From assembly GCF_008831285.2 (NCBI RefSeq), contig NC_045141.1, positions 18,596,848-18,660,847 on the forward strand: a stretch of DNA of 64,000 bases, written 5' to 3'. This DNA is from Nymphaea colorata (Eukaryota; Streptophyta; Magnoliopsida; Nymphaeales; Nymphaeaceae). Positions 37,898 through 50,256 of this stretch are shown one piece after another. The translations under genes were made by a program, and so were the position numbers. Each line of letters begins with the position of its first letter. Position 1 is the first letter of the stretch. The notes beneath the pieces were generated by a model. It was not told the DNA's origin, made no database searches, and saw nothing but the letters and a program-made list of their open reading frames with translations.

Positions 37898-39320
37898 TCC
37901 TTTTCTTGTCCTCTTTATGGCCCAAATGCACGCCCAACATTGAAAAGTTTAAATCCACAATAGCATCATAATGGTCACTCGGACACCAACTTGCTCAAAT
38001 CCTAGGCACGTGGTCATTTAGTTCACGATGAGCTTTTGGATAGCACGGAAGTTTCTAATCGCAACGAAACCAAGTTTCAGAAAGAAACGCGGATAATGAA
38101 AGCACAACGTTTGTTAGAGAATCATCCTTAATTACGAAAACGTTGCGCCAACTAAACGATGTGAATATGCCATGAATATTTCAAAAACAACATGGTTGAA
38201 CTTTAAAGGACTAGAGAAAACAAGCGCATTTAGATGATTCAAAGTCAAAAGATAAATCAAAATTTTCGAAATTCAACATTACTTTTGAAAATTTCATTAA
38301 GAAGATCGAAGTATTTCAAAATGCAAAAGATTCATTACGTTATCTCGACTTATAAGCGCATTTATACGCATGAGTGTTTAGTTTTCGCCGATAAAAAAAA
38401 AAAGCGTTTATTCTTCTAACACTGTGGCATATCTATACATAGTGGTGACTGGTTTTTAGAACCATCTTCATGCTTTTGTAGCATAATTCATGATCTGCTT
38501 CTACCAAAATAAAATGTGGTAAGAGTTTGCATGTCACCTGTCGCAAGCTGCCAGGAAAAAATAAAAAAATGCCCAAAAAAAAAATGCTAGAATCTTTCGA
38601 CTCCGGTGGTTAGAACAGCCTTAATAAAAGGCTACGTAGACTACCAGCATGACGATGCATATGAAGCTAATGAAAACATCCGCAAGCTTTTATTTCTCAA
38701 TAAAAGAAAGCAAAAAACAAAGAATTGTAAGAGGAAGACAAAATTTCAGGAATGACAAGCTTCCATCACGGCTTCGTATTTTATCACCAGAAATTCATAT
38801 AGAGACTTCCTGTGAACGGATATAGGCTGGCGCCTTTTTCTCCTTTCCCTCCTTTCCTCCTTTTCTTATCCACCTTGCACTGCCTCCCCTCTTTCTAAGC
38901 TCAAAATCAAGAAACCCTGTGGTTTTGCTACTTTGGGTCGCTCTGCCCTATCTCTAGGTGAGCAGAATTCGGTGACATTTTTAAATTACACGTGTACTGC
39001 ATAAAAGTGTATGCCGCAGCCACATCTATACAGAAAATCTTTGCTCTGCAGAAAGAACCGACCACTCACCACTGTTTCTCAAGCAGCTTTCTTCTTCACA
39101 ATTAAGCTCAGCTAGATGAGAAACTGAGGCACATGCATAAAGCCCCGGACCCACAACTGGGTTACAGCATTTCAACTCTCAGCGCCCGAGGATTTTATTG
39201 ATTAGAATCCACCTCTAACCAGTCAGGCGCCTTCGTCGGCAGGCAACAAAGATTGCAGGAGTTTTGGGCTTTTGGCTGTGCTCTGGTTCCCAGAAGAACA
39301 AAAAAGAGGGATCAGTATCG

Positions 39321-42300
39321 TCAGGAAACAGGAGGCCCATTCTTGGAGGAGTATCTTGAAGTAGGTGAAACTCGACTGGATCCTCGGACATACTCTGGCT
39401 TCATCCGTTTCACTGGAACGCTATAAGAGGACCTGAATAAACAGCCAATAAACTGAATCAGGTGATTGTCATACGTAACACTTCCCCCAGCAATCTGTCT
39501 CAGATGCAGACAATACAAGAAGGAGCCTCTAAAATAGGGTTAATTTTTTTTAACAGACTGTTCAGAAACATGGAACAGGGACAGGCATATTCCAGCTTTA
39601 TTCGAAACAACAATATAGGCAGTATAAACTTTCTCACCTGGGAGAGCTTAACCGCCTCTGTGATCGCTGAGTAAATGATGAAGACTTCAAAGTTGTGATT
39701 GCCTCTTGAGCAGCCTATAAAGATACAAGCTCAATACAAAACAACTTTAAACTAACCCCAAAAAAAGAGGGAAAAACAAAACAAAACAAAAATCTACATA
39801 AGAAAACTAGGCTAACCAGCTGCTTAGCTTCTTCCCAACTTGAGCCAATTCCCTTGCCTACAACCCGTCCTGCTACTTCGACCTAAAGTAGACACAGCAA
39901 CCAGAATAAAAAAGAATAGGACTAAAGCAGCAATTTTTACATGCTTAAATGTCGGTCCAGAAGCTTAACATATACAGCCAATAAGTCAAAATCCATGAAA
40001 TTTCTAAATGGATCTTCACTGCAAAGCCCAGCTTAAGTAAAGAAGCTAGCTGGATGTGCAGATTACCTGTGCAGATACTTGTGCACCACTGGTTGCATCA
40101 ATTGAAAGTGAAGGCTGCTCTTGAAAAACTAGATGCAGGCCCTCCATCATGCACTAACATACAAAGAGAACTAGCATCAGAACCTCCAATGAGCTAAACC
40201 ATATCCTGTAAAACAATAAATCATCTCAAACATTTCTTTCTTACCAATTCCTTAAGACAAGAGACAGCACCCGACCTTAGAGAGCCCGCAGGCCTCTGAT
40301 CCAGAAAACTGGAGTTTTCAGAAGTACTTGCAATTGGCATGTCCTCCCTAGATGATCCTAGATAACCAAAGGAGCTTCTCGTATCATTGACAAAACCATT
40401 TTCATTTCCATGAGAAATCTTGTTTGAATCCCCATGCAGGGCTCCTGTCTCCAAGGAGATGCTTGATATATATCTATCTGCAACAGAACAAACTTGGTTC
40501 AAGAAATGTGTCAAGAATGCCAACATTTACAAAGAAATCATACACGTGCACACACACATATATATATAGATACTGCCTAAGATAAACTACAAAATCATGA
40601 CAAAAGCATGGTAGTAAAGCTTGATCATGTCATACTAGCTAAATTTCTAAGAGATTCCTCTGCAGCCAGTAGCTGGGCTTCCCTTCTTGTTCTGCCAATT
40701 CCCTCACCAATTCTCAGGCCAGCAAACCACACCTGCATAAGATACGGAATAAGCACTATAGCTGTAAGGGCAATTAATTTTGTATGTCATCCTGAGATAC
40801 ACATCCAAGAATTTTTTTTTTAAAAAAAAACAGAAAACTGAAAAATATATAGTAGAAAACATATACAAAATTTCAAGAAATCCTGCATTCAAATAAATTA
40901 GTTTCCAAGTAGGTATCAAGGGGAAAAGAGAGATAAAGAGAGTTTTTAAGGAGGTTGTAATGGTGAAGGTTGCAGAGGAGAAATAAAATGATCTGCAACT
41001 GCAATGAAAAAGAAAACAGACGAAAATTCACTATAACCAAAAAAGCAACACAAAGCTAAGTTAGAGAAATTGTGATTAAAATTTAAGTAATAAAAATTAC
41101 TTACCTCAAAGGAAAACCGCAAATCCACTGCTGTATTTAATGATGGCTTGAAGTCCAACTGCAAGAGTAATAAAATTTCACCATAAATGAAATCAATTTA
41201 AGGGACAATCGTAAATATTGCATCCATTTCCTCTGTAAGGCTCTAAAATCAGTCACCTTTTCCCCAGTTTTTACTGCTATCTCTTGGAGAGCAGCAAGGG
41301 GACTTGATGGGTTGTGGGAAGAAAATCGACCAGCTTCAAAATGAATATCCCTTGAGTTAAAATTTCCTCGTCCAAAACCCTGTTGTATCTCTGCAAAAGG
41401 AAATTTTCATTCAATGGACCAAACTACTTCAACAACCATAAATAACTCAGTAAGGAAGCTCAGGCAAGACAAGAAGTGCACTCAATCCAGATTCAGAACC
41501 GTGCATGAGAACATCTAGAGCAAATGAATTAGTGAAGAAATTTTCACAACGCATTACACAATAAGAAAGAAGTCGACCAGGTGCAGACCATTTACTATTG
41601 CACTATATGTACCTAAGAATTTCCATATGAACAGAATAGTTAACTATTCAAACTCTTTCTCTAAAAACATTGGCTATGACAGTGCAAAGTTCCACTAGTC
41701 CAGCAACAAAGGATGGTACAACCTATGTGACACGGATACGGCAATCTGGGTCACGTACCGGCATCGACACGCCGACACGCGGATCCCGACACGTGGACAC
41801 GACAGGATACGTTTTGGATTGGGTGTGGATCAGACCCGATCCAAACCACTTTCATAACCCGATTTTTTTTTAACCCTCGTTTCTTTTTCCGCTTTACCCT
41901 CGATGGTCGACCTTCCTTTATCCTCGACGACTTGCGGCGACAACACAGTTCGGCAATGGCGGGCGACGGCGACAGACAGGTAAGTGTTTTTTCTTTTTCT
42001 TTTCGATATTAGAAGTTAGGGTTTCAACTTTCATTTGGGGATTCTTTAGATTGGGTATTTCTTGCCGATTTGGGGATGTTTTTGTTTGAAGATTGGACGG
42101 TTAATGATCATATTCTTCAATGCTATGTATGATATTTTCTTTTTTTGTTTGATTTTGGGATTTGGGGATTTTGCCGATTTGGGGATTTTTGCCTTTGTTC
42201 TTGTAAGGTGGCCGTTGCAACAGTCACTAGAATGTGCCGGAGGATGCTGCTATCATTGAGGACTGTTTTGCATTATTCAGAAATAAATCTGCGACTGCAT

Positions 42301-44411
42301 GTTTATACTTTGTCAGTTTGTTGTATTGTTTCATTTCATAAATTTTATGTTCATTATATGTTTTTTCCATCTTTTTATTATGTTTAATGTAGTATGGCGA
42401 GCAAAGGAAAAACAGTGTTTCAGTCTCAACCTACATTGTAAGAGTGAATTATTAATTTCATGTTTTTTTTATTATCATTTTTAATTTTTTTGAATATAAT
42501 ATTCGCCCATGTCCATGTATCCTAAAATTTTGAAAATTGCCGTGTCCGCGTACCCGTACCCGTATCCGTGTGACATAGGGTACAACCTATAACCTGGTCT
42601 TCTAGATCTAAAACATGGTCTTTCAGTCCCCAAGTTTTCAGGAGAACCTGCTGGATGGCACAACGAGCACAAGCATGCAGAAAGTTCCTCAGAGAAATAC
42701 TGCAATCCAAAAGGAGCAGACATGAAAGGAAATGCAAAACAAGCATACAATAATATGATAAGAGAACACGGAGTACCCATATAGGACATAATTTCAACTT
42801 GGTCAAAAACCTATTCTCTGTGATTAAAATAAATATATGTGTATTCTTCATTTGCTTCATTACACCTATTCACTGTAATACGTAGTGCCCACCAACAGAT
42901 TGTACCATAGTTGCAGAATCAGGAAGATGTACTATAACTGCAATCAGGAAACCCTTTGTGATCCTCATGTCTGATCTCTTTTCATATAGAATTATAGATA
43001 ACTTCCTCTTTTATAAATCAAGTCTTGCCTCTGATAGGGCCTTTGAGCAAATATCAGCAACGATGTCTCAGGTCAACATAACAAACTTTGCATCATTCTC
43101 ACCCATTCCAAACTTTTCATAAACAAACGATAATCATTTTCAAGTGCGTATATTCTTATTCTCAAAGTTCTCACTGATCCTTTTTCTGCCATTTGAACAC
43201 TTGCAAGAGGTTTAAACCTCAATCTTCAATTCTGCTTTTTTTTTTGTCTTTCTTTTTTGTTTACATTTTGATGATCAAATTCCTTCTAACAAAAAGCACA
43301 ATGATCACAAACTAACTCGCTTATATCAGGATTAATATTCAACAAAGTTACAAACCCAATCAGGATAAAAAGCCCAACCATTAATCAGATACAAATCAGG
43401 AAATCAATATATATATATAAAACACAGTCACAACTATTATTTTTGGGTTTCTCGGGTACAATTTGGCAAAGTTGTTTTTCTCGAGAAAATCTCGGCAAAT
43501 TTTAAAATAATTAAATTCCTAAAAGTAAAATCTGAAAAATAAGAAATAAAAAACTGTTAACTAAAAAATGTAAAAAAACACGAAAAAAGTGAAAAACGCG
43601 AAGAAACAAAAATTGTTGAAAAATGCATTTTTTTGGTTTTGGCATCTTTTTCAAAGAGACATGTTCTTTTCCTCCTTTTTTTGGTTGACTTATTTTTAAC
43701 GTTTTTAATTTAGAAAAAAAAAACGTATTTTGTGACTACTTTCTAGGCTTTGGGTGGTGACCCACAGTGATGCCTCCAGAGGAGGAAGCTTCCTCTAAAA
43801 AATTCTGAGGAATGGAAGGGCAAAGCAGTCGGTTCAAGCTGTTCAATTCCATCCTCTTCAACTTTTCTCCACAACTAGAATATTATTAATTCTTAAGCTG
43901 GAGTCTTAGCGTCATTATCATTCCTCAACATTTTTTGAAACCCTTTTTGTTCATTTTGTTTGTCTCAAGAACACGTGTGTGTGTGTGTTTTTGCGGGGGG
44001 GTGCTATCTGAAGTTGTAACTAAGAATGCAATCTTACACAAATATCTACACCTGTGTATAAGTAGATGTACAGAACGTGACTAAATGCATATATATGTGT
44101 GGCAAGGGGTGTATATGTGTTTGTCTTGTTTGTTTTTTTCATTCTTTTTTTGTATTTTTGTTTGTGTCACAAGAGGAGTTTGGTCATGAACCCAATTGCT
44201 AAATTATCCATTGCATTAATCTCAACAGTCAGATTTGTAAATATTGGAACCAGGCTACCAGCTCAAGGTCTAGTCATTCCTTTTCCTATCTTTTCCCTCT
44301 TCCTTTTTCCCTCTTCTCTCTCTCCACCCCTATTTTATTTAACAAAATTTTGAATTTTGTATGAGATTAAGATATCAAAAATATAGACAAATAAAATTCC
44401 TTATATAACAG

Positions 44412-44475
<64 letters not shown>

Positions 44476-47400
44476 CCCGCAACACCTACACCCAATTCTT
44501 TTGTGGAACTTGCCGCATCCCGTACACGCACCCATCTAACATAGCTTTGTATATGTGCATCTACAATAGAAATGTCACTTCAACCAGCCCTATCCTCCTA
44601 TGGACTAAATAGAGTCTTGTCATAGAAGACAGATTGAACTGAAATTTACCTGCAAAGGGCGCATTATTCAAGTGTGAACCATTTTGCGCTGGGCGATCAT
44701 CTCCAAATTGTGCCTATCATTAACATTTAGTTTAGCGTTTGAATGCTTCATTGATCATGTTAGACAGTGCCATAAGTAAACATTGTAGCAATTTACCTCT
44801 TTTAACAATGTCTGAGCCTCATATGAGGATTTATCAGAAGAACTTGAATTTTCCTCACTATGATAAAACAATGGTTGATGGAAGTGTGCAGAAAAAGCTT
44901 CATGCTCTATAGGATAATCCCTTTGATTTCTGGAAAGATATCTTGGGGCCATCTCTTCCTCCATACCAGCCCAGCTTCCATGTGATTGTGGCAATGGAGC
45001 AGGAACATGAATAGAGGGCCTCAATGGAAAAGGATGATCAGGCGCAGCATGCTCCCGACTGTCCTGACCATGTTGCAAGATAAGTAGCCTTCTACGTGTG
45101 TCAGGGTCCAGTTCAGATTCAGGGACCTCTCCCTCCTCTCTGCCAGGAGAACCTTGCAAACTAGACTCTGAACTGACATGGTCTGCAGGTTTTTGTGACG
45201 TATTTGCATACTGGCTACCAAGTGAAAAAGCTTGGGAAGATGTTTCTGGCACAATGTTAGAAGCAGCAGCCAGAACAAGTGGAGAAGATTGTGCTCTTAA
45301 ATCAAGGTTGCTAGTAGAGACAGAAACAGCAGGTGCAGCCATATTTGTATCCTGAAAGAAGAATTTAAATGATAACCTTTTGACAGGACATTTATTTTCT
45401 TGGATCAGGAAAAGCATTTTACAAAATAAATGCAAATGAACATAATGTGGTCGCTAATAGAGACAGAAATGGCTGGTGTAGCCATATGTGTATCCTGAAA
45501 GAAGAATTTGAATGATAAATATTTTGACAGGACATTTATTTTCTGGGATCAGGAAAAGCTTTTTACAAAATAAATGCAAATGAACATAATGTGATAACCA
45601 TCCTAAATCTGATTTGTCAAAATTTCTACATCCATGTCTGCTTAGGATGAATTCAACAAGGAAACATGTTAAGCAAAAAGAACCTTGAATCTTCTCTCGA
45701 CTTCGGCATCAACCAGTCCCTCTGAAATGGGTAAATCTTTATTTCCAGTTGATAGAGAAGAATCTTCCTGAGCATATTAACAATAAAGGAACAATAAGAA
45801 TTTGCAAGAATGCAGGTTCGCAATGTAGAAGTGCACATTTGAGGTTTACCTCTGAATTTAGGTAGTTGCTTACATCAGGCGCATTTGGCAAGTCTGCAAA
45901 GTCATCTTCATAAAGTATACCAGAGATATGTTGTAGTAGACCATCATCAAATTCTCTAGCAGTAGATATCACATAAAGCAAGATCAAATCATAATTTGGC
46001 ATATGAAGATGAGACTGACAAAATCTGAAGGAAATGCCTCAAATATTTATTTCTCTTACTTGAAAAAGCCACCTCTAACGTTACACGCAACATTTCTTGC
46101 AACGCATAAAACTGGAACAGCATTGCTTGCCTAAAGGTAATAAAAGAATTTGAGAAAACTAGTTAAGGAAAATAAGTGCACAAAACACTGAAATTTTGAA
46201 CATTAACCACTCAAAATAATAAACGAGTAACAATCCGATATACCTCTGCTTGAGGAGCATAGTATGGGGCATATGCAGGGACAACATGAACTCGAGGTTG
46301 ATCTTTATCATCCCATACTTTCAACCGATCATCGATCACCATTGCCATCTTAGGATGGCATATTTCATCTTGAAATACATTAAGCAGTGATTTCTTCGAA
46401 CCTATTAACAAGCATTGATCCCAAATTTTGCATTGGTAAAGAAACAAAAAAAGAAAGTGAAATGAATGAATCAGATAACTTCAAAATTTAACATGTTCTC
46501 CTCATTGTATGTTCCCCATCACCAAATCTATACAAAGTTACTATCCTTCAAAGAATTTGTCCTGGTGGCATATCCAAAACGGAACAAACATACACCAAGT
46601 TGCAAGCAGATTTAGTTTGTTCAGTTTGCATTTAAACAGGCAAAATTACATTAAAGTTTTGAAAGAGTGGGTTATTTCAGAAGCAAGCTCTTAAATTGAT
46701 GGAAATATCTGACATGAAATGCCATAAGCATAAGGCTGACAAAAACTGACACCTAGGAAGAACCATTCTTCAGATTATACCATCAGATAATACCAATAAG
46801 ATGCACTAATCAAAGGATACTTCCTAGCTAGCTCACACAGATCTGCACTGATTCTTTGCTCAATAACACCTCCGGCTATGACGGCTGTGGTCATGATAAG
46901 GAAATGATAGTGATGCAGCACTAGTGGTGATGAGGTGATGGCCACAACAATAACTAACGTGCAGAGTGTAGTAGATACGGTAACAGGTTGGCATATTTGG
47001 GTGGTGGAACAAAAAGATAAAAGCAAGAAAAAACAAGGCATCCCCATTCATGAGAAAAAGGTCATTTGATTCATTTCTACTTGAATCTACAAAGATTGTC
47101 TAAGATTTTAAATAAGAACATCCAAACAGGAAAATACTTGTTTATATCAAAATAAATAGAAATCCCGTTGACTACAGCGGGAAATCACGATAAGGTTGCA
47201 GTCTTGCTTGAACCTGAGAATAGAAGCAAGGGTTAGAGCCTAGAGGTGAATTGATCTCCTTAAAAGATGACAGCGCATGCTTGAAACTCAAGAGAAAAAA
47301 ATGACATCCTACGTACAAATGGTAAGATTAAAAACCACTGGAGTAAAGTCTCAACCATCTGCTGCTGGAAATTATGAAAGCAACCCAACTAATGAAAAAC

Positions 47401-50256
47401 TCTATACACCATCAACCTTTCACGAGATATAGATGTGGAGAAAAGAGACATCTGCCTGGCCAATATGCCTCCCTACTCCCCCCCCCCCAAAGAAAAGGCA
47501 AAGGATTGACAGATTTGAAGGTTGAGCCCAGAGGACCCAATGTTCTAAGAAGGATGTGGTGAGGAGACCAAACAACACATTGTAGACCAAGAAAATGACC
47601 AAGAAAGATAAGATGGAACATGTGCAGGCAGTATATAAATAAGATGGTGATATTTTGTTCATGTAGTTTTAAACAAAAAACTTGCAACATAGATCAGATG
47701 AGAAATCAGTTCAAGAAGCAGAAAGTCTGGTACGAATACATCATACATCATCATGGAATTTCTATTATTGCATCAAGCAAATAGATATACAGAATAGGTA
47801 GCATTAGAACCTCTATAAATGCTTCATGGTCTGATCCTATACAAAATTAGAAAATGATGATTACCTGCTTTGACACATACTATTCGGTCCAAAAGTTCTT
47901 TAGAATTTATCAAATGTGATTCTGGATCAAGTAACCTCCACATTTCCAAAGCATAATCACGTTCAGCCATTGTACAAACATAAACTTCAAACCGTTTACG
48001 TCCTCTTGCAGTTAAGTAGCTTCGAAGGTCTTCCCATGCTGGTCGCAGTCTAACAAGAACACTAGTATCACGTATCTGCAGACACATCAAAAACAACGCT
48101 TGGACCACTAGAATTTCAATCAACAGGTACAAGTACAAGATTAATTGTCAAACTTCCTCAACATATTATTGCTGGCCCAGAATCAAGTAGAATCAGGACT
48201 GGAACGTGAAGCAGGTTAACAATCAACTAAAAAAATAATGACCAGAGGAACAAAAAGAGATCATCAAAATAAGCAGAATTGATGTCACTCATAGAGCAGA
48301 TGGCATAAGAGTCCTTTGACAAAGTTAACACATCATATGCTGAAAGTATCCAGCAACGAAACCCAAGAAGGAAGCTGATCATAGGAGAGAGGTCCCCAAA
48401 AGTATAACTAATAAACATTTAGAACACAAGCTGCTAGAATTATTTCTTTTTATGCGAAAAATCAAGCTCCTCCATGCAACAATAGTATGAAATAATTTTT
48501 TTTAATACAAAGCTACTTAGTTATAGGCCAAAGGCAGTATCATGCAAGAGGGACTGTAAACAGTCCTGACATTGAAAGCAAACTAGCTTGAGCATGTATT
48601 TCTTCATTACATAATCCCACTGTCAACAATGTGTAAGTGAATACTGAATACAATAAGGAGCAAGAAGATGAACATGAAGCTGCATCAACTGGAAATATTA
48701 ATATAATTGGGAAAGAACAGCAGCAAAAATATTAGTTTTTGTCCCGTACTTTGAGGGAAAACACAGCTACATGATCGACACCAAGAGATTCCACTGACAA
48801 AAAATACGATCAGAGAAAGTTTTTACGAAGTGGGTACATAACAAGCTCATTCACGTATTTGGCAAGCCACTTGAGGAAACTAAATGGTAAAAATTTGGAA
48901 GTTTACCAATGGATTAATGCGGGTCAAAATGATATTTCTTTCATGCAATCTTATAATTGGCCGAGCAATTGATTGATGGTTATCAGATATAGGTGGGACT
49001 ATCTCCAGTTGAACCTTCGCCACTCTCCCAGTCTCAATAACCTGGTCGTTGTCCACATACTGTTTCAGAATTGTTTTGTCATCCTGATAACGCTTGACCT
49101 CTGCAAGCATACCGGCAATCCGCTGTGGATCTAACTCGCTACTTATTTTTCGTTGAAGGGCTTCAATTCGGTCCTCAAATGAACGCATTGTATTAGCAAC
49201 TATGAGTGTTTCATCGAGATCAAACACAATGCCCAGGCACCTTAAGTTCAGCATGCTCAAACAAGCACTATACAACCTCAATGATACACCAAATCCCCAG
49301 AAGTAAGAAGAATGTTGAAGCTTGTTCCTTGCAGGCATGGCCACCAAATGCAAATCTTCTTCTCCAAGTGGCACAATTGCAGTCTGCATAGAACAAAATA
49401 ACCAATTAATATAAGAATTAACGAGGAAAGAAGAAGCAGAAACACGAAGATGCATAGCAATATGAGAGCTACTACTCTACAAAATTTTGTACAAAACGGT
49501 CAAGGAAAACTACTATAGTTCTTCGAACACCAGCTTCACAAATAAATAATTTCCCATGGCAATAGAACTGCTAAACCTAGAACAGCCAAACTTAATGGCA
49601 CTGTGGACCAGCCACATAACAAGCTCAGGAAACAAGTTTCCGTCTTGACATAGATGTATTGTCTCTAATCAAGCACTTCAGAGCACATGCATGCCAGGCA
49701 AAGCAAAAAAAAGAATGATGTAGCAGGAAACCAAAATATCACACATACAGCAAATTTGAGGGTCAAAGAAAGGAATTATTGTGTTTGTCTTCGATATAAG
49801 ACAATTTGATCAATGGCATTAAGAACAAGGAATGTGTCTATTTATGTGTCTCTAAGCGTCGACCAGGCCACACCGTCCATCTCAAGTTGGTGATTCATAT
49901 GAATTTTTATCTTAACAACTTGAGATGGATGGTGTGGTCACAGTGTATTTTAGGTAATGAACTTTTTCTGATGCCGCTGTTGGTACCTTGTTCTCTCTGA
50001 GGCAGGTGTTGTAGAGGCAAAAAAGTGGCGAATCCTGCGCTTGGGACTTGGACTCCATTTTGAAGCAGACCCCACAAGACGAGATGGTGTGAAGCACTGC
50101 CAAAGGAGGACACCTCTCGCTCGGAGGGGAGAAACGGGTAATCCTAATTTCTTTCTTACACGCATCCATCGCCTCAAATCTCTCGTTCTGTGGATACACA
50201 TCCGCCTCCCCAAGCAGGGTGTTCCCGTGGTACACAACCACCGCCAGTCTCGACAT
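39321..50256 (-). CDS. CPL1: CPL1-type RNA polymerase II CTD phosphatase, 17 exons
   Basis: Nuclear FCP1-like phosphatase that acts on the RNA polymerase II C-terminal domain and tunes stress genes, capping and miRNA processing (known for Arabidopsis CPL1/FRY2). Exons: 50256-49987, 49383-48907, 48075-47865, 46401-46244, 46130-46060, 45955-45850, 45767-45684, 45351-44797, 44713-44650, 41390-41257, 41158-41105, 40732-40636, 40477-40245, 40153-40067, 39882-39817, 39714-39638, 39420-39321. They total 2844 nt, 947 residues. The catalytic DxDxT motif is DLDET at 145-149, followed by [18 protein letters not shown] and [12 protein letters not shown]. Then come the [20 protein letters not shown] stretch and two double-stranded-RNA-binding domains (about 696-760 and 826-905) with [13 protein letters not shown] and [14 protein letters not shown]. 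An upstream in-frame ATG at 50280 would add eight residues. CPL2 is an alternative name. Confidence 0.94.
41723..42578. mobile_element. hAT-like DNA transposon, non-autonomous, 8-bp target duplication
   Basis: An 856-bp element in CPL1 intron 9. Its 19-bp terminal inverted repeats (ctatgtgacacggatacgg at 41723-41741; ccgtatccgtgtgacatag at 42560-42578) match at 18 of 19 positions. The flanking 8-bp duplications are ggtacaac (41715-41722 and 42579-42586). The termini are rich in gacacg repeats. No transposase is encoded. The interior contains an exon-like atggcgggcgacggc...cag/gtaagt start at about 41956-41981 and a later open segment, so it may carry captured gene sequence. Confidence 0.85.
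43423..43740. mobile_element. Second copy of the hAT-like MITE family, inverted
   Basis: 318 bp in CPL1 intron 9. Its left end (cacagtcaca, then gggttt, then tttttctcgagaaaatctc, then caaatttt) aligns with the reverse complement of the right end of the MITE at 4748-5127. Its right end is tgtgactact. No clear target duplication remains, and the two copies have diverged by several indels, so this copy looks old. Confidence 0.75.
44414..44472. repeat. (TA)n microsatellite
   Basis: About 29 uninterrupted ta units within CPL1 intron 9, likely length-polymorphic. Confidence 0.95.
45306..45593. repeat. ~144-bp tandem duplication covering a CPL1 splice acceptor
   Basis: Copy A is 45306-45448 and copy B 45449-45593, offset 143-144 bp and roughly 90% identical. 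On the minus strand each contains intron sequence, the pyrimidine tract, the acceptor ttctttcag, and the start of exon 8 (GATACA-ATATGGCT). Copy A carries the functional acceptor (exon start 45351); copy B carries a duplicate at 45494. Confidence 0.9.
46402..47864 (-). other. CPL1 intron 3 (1.5 kb)
   Basis: GT-AG intron splitting the Gly codon G/GT. Contains a run of about 12 C (47478-47490). Nothing else recognised. Confidence 0.7.

Larger units (their letters stand above)
35483..39320. other. Intergenic region between POR and the 3' end of CPL1 (3.8 kb)
   Basis: It holds the POR promoter, three (CT)n tracts (35850-35884, 35958-35990, 37877-37897), and an imperfect ~77-bp tandem duplication (36135-36202 and 36213-36287). 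Otherwise it is AT-rich DNA with no supportable gene. The segment from about 38800 to 39320 probably includes the CPL1 3' untranslated region. Confidence 0.6.
41391..44649 (-). other. CPL1 intron 9 (3.3 kb)
   Basis: The largest CPL1 intron. The phase-1 codon GCA-G joins AG-ATA across it. It contains the 856-bp hAT-like element, the 318-bp MITE and a ~59-bp (TA)n tract. Without these it would be near 2 kb. Confidence 0.8.

Noticed and set aside
42587-42789. Open minus-strand segment in CPL1 intron 9 ([20 protein letters not shown]) with flanking ag/gt
   Set aside because: Its acceptor phase does not fit exon 9, which ends in phase 1; joining it gives an immediate stop. Exon 9 joins exon 10 (41390) in frame without it.
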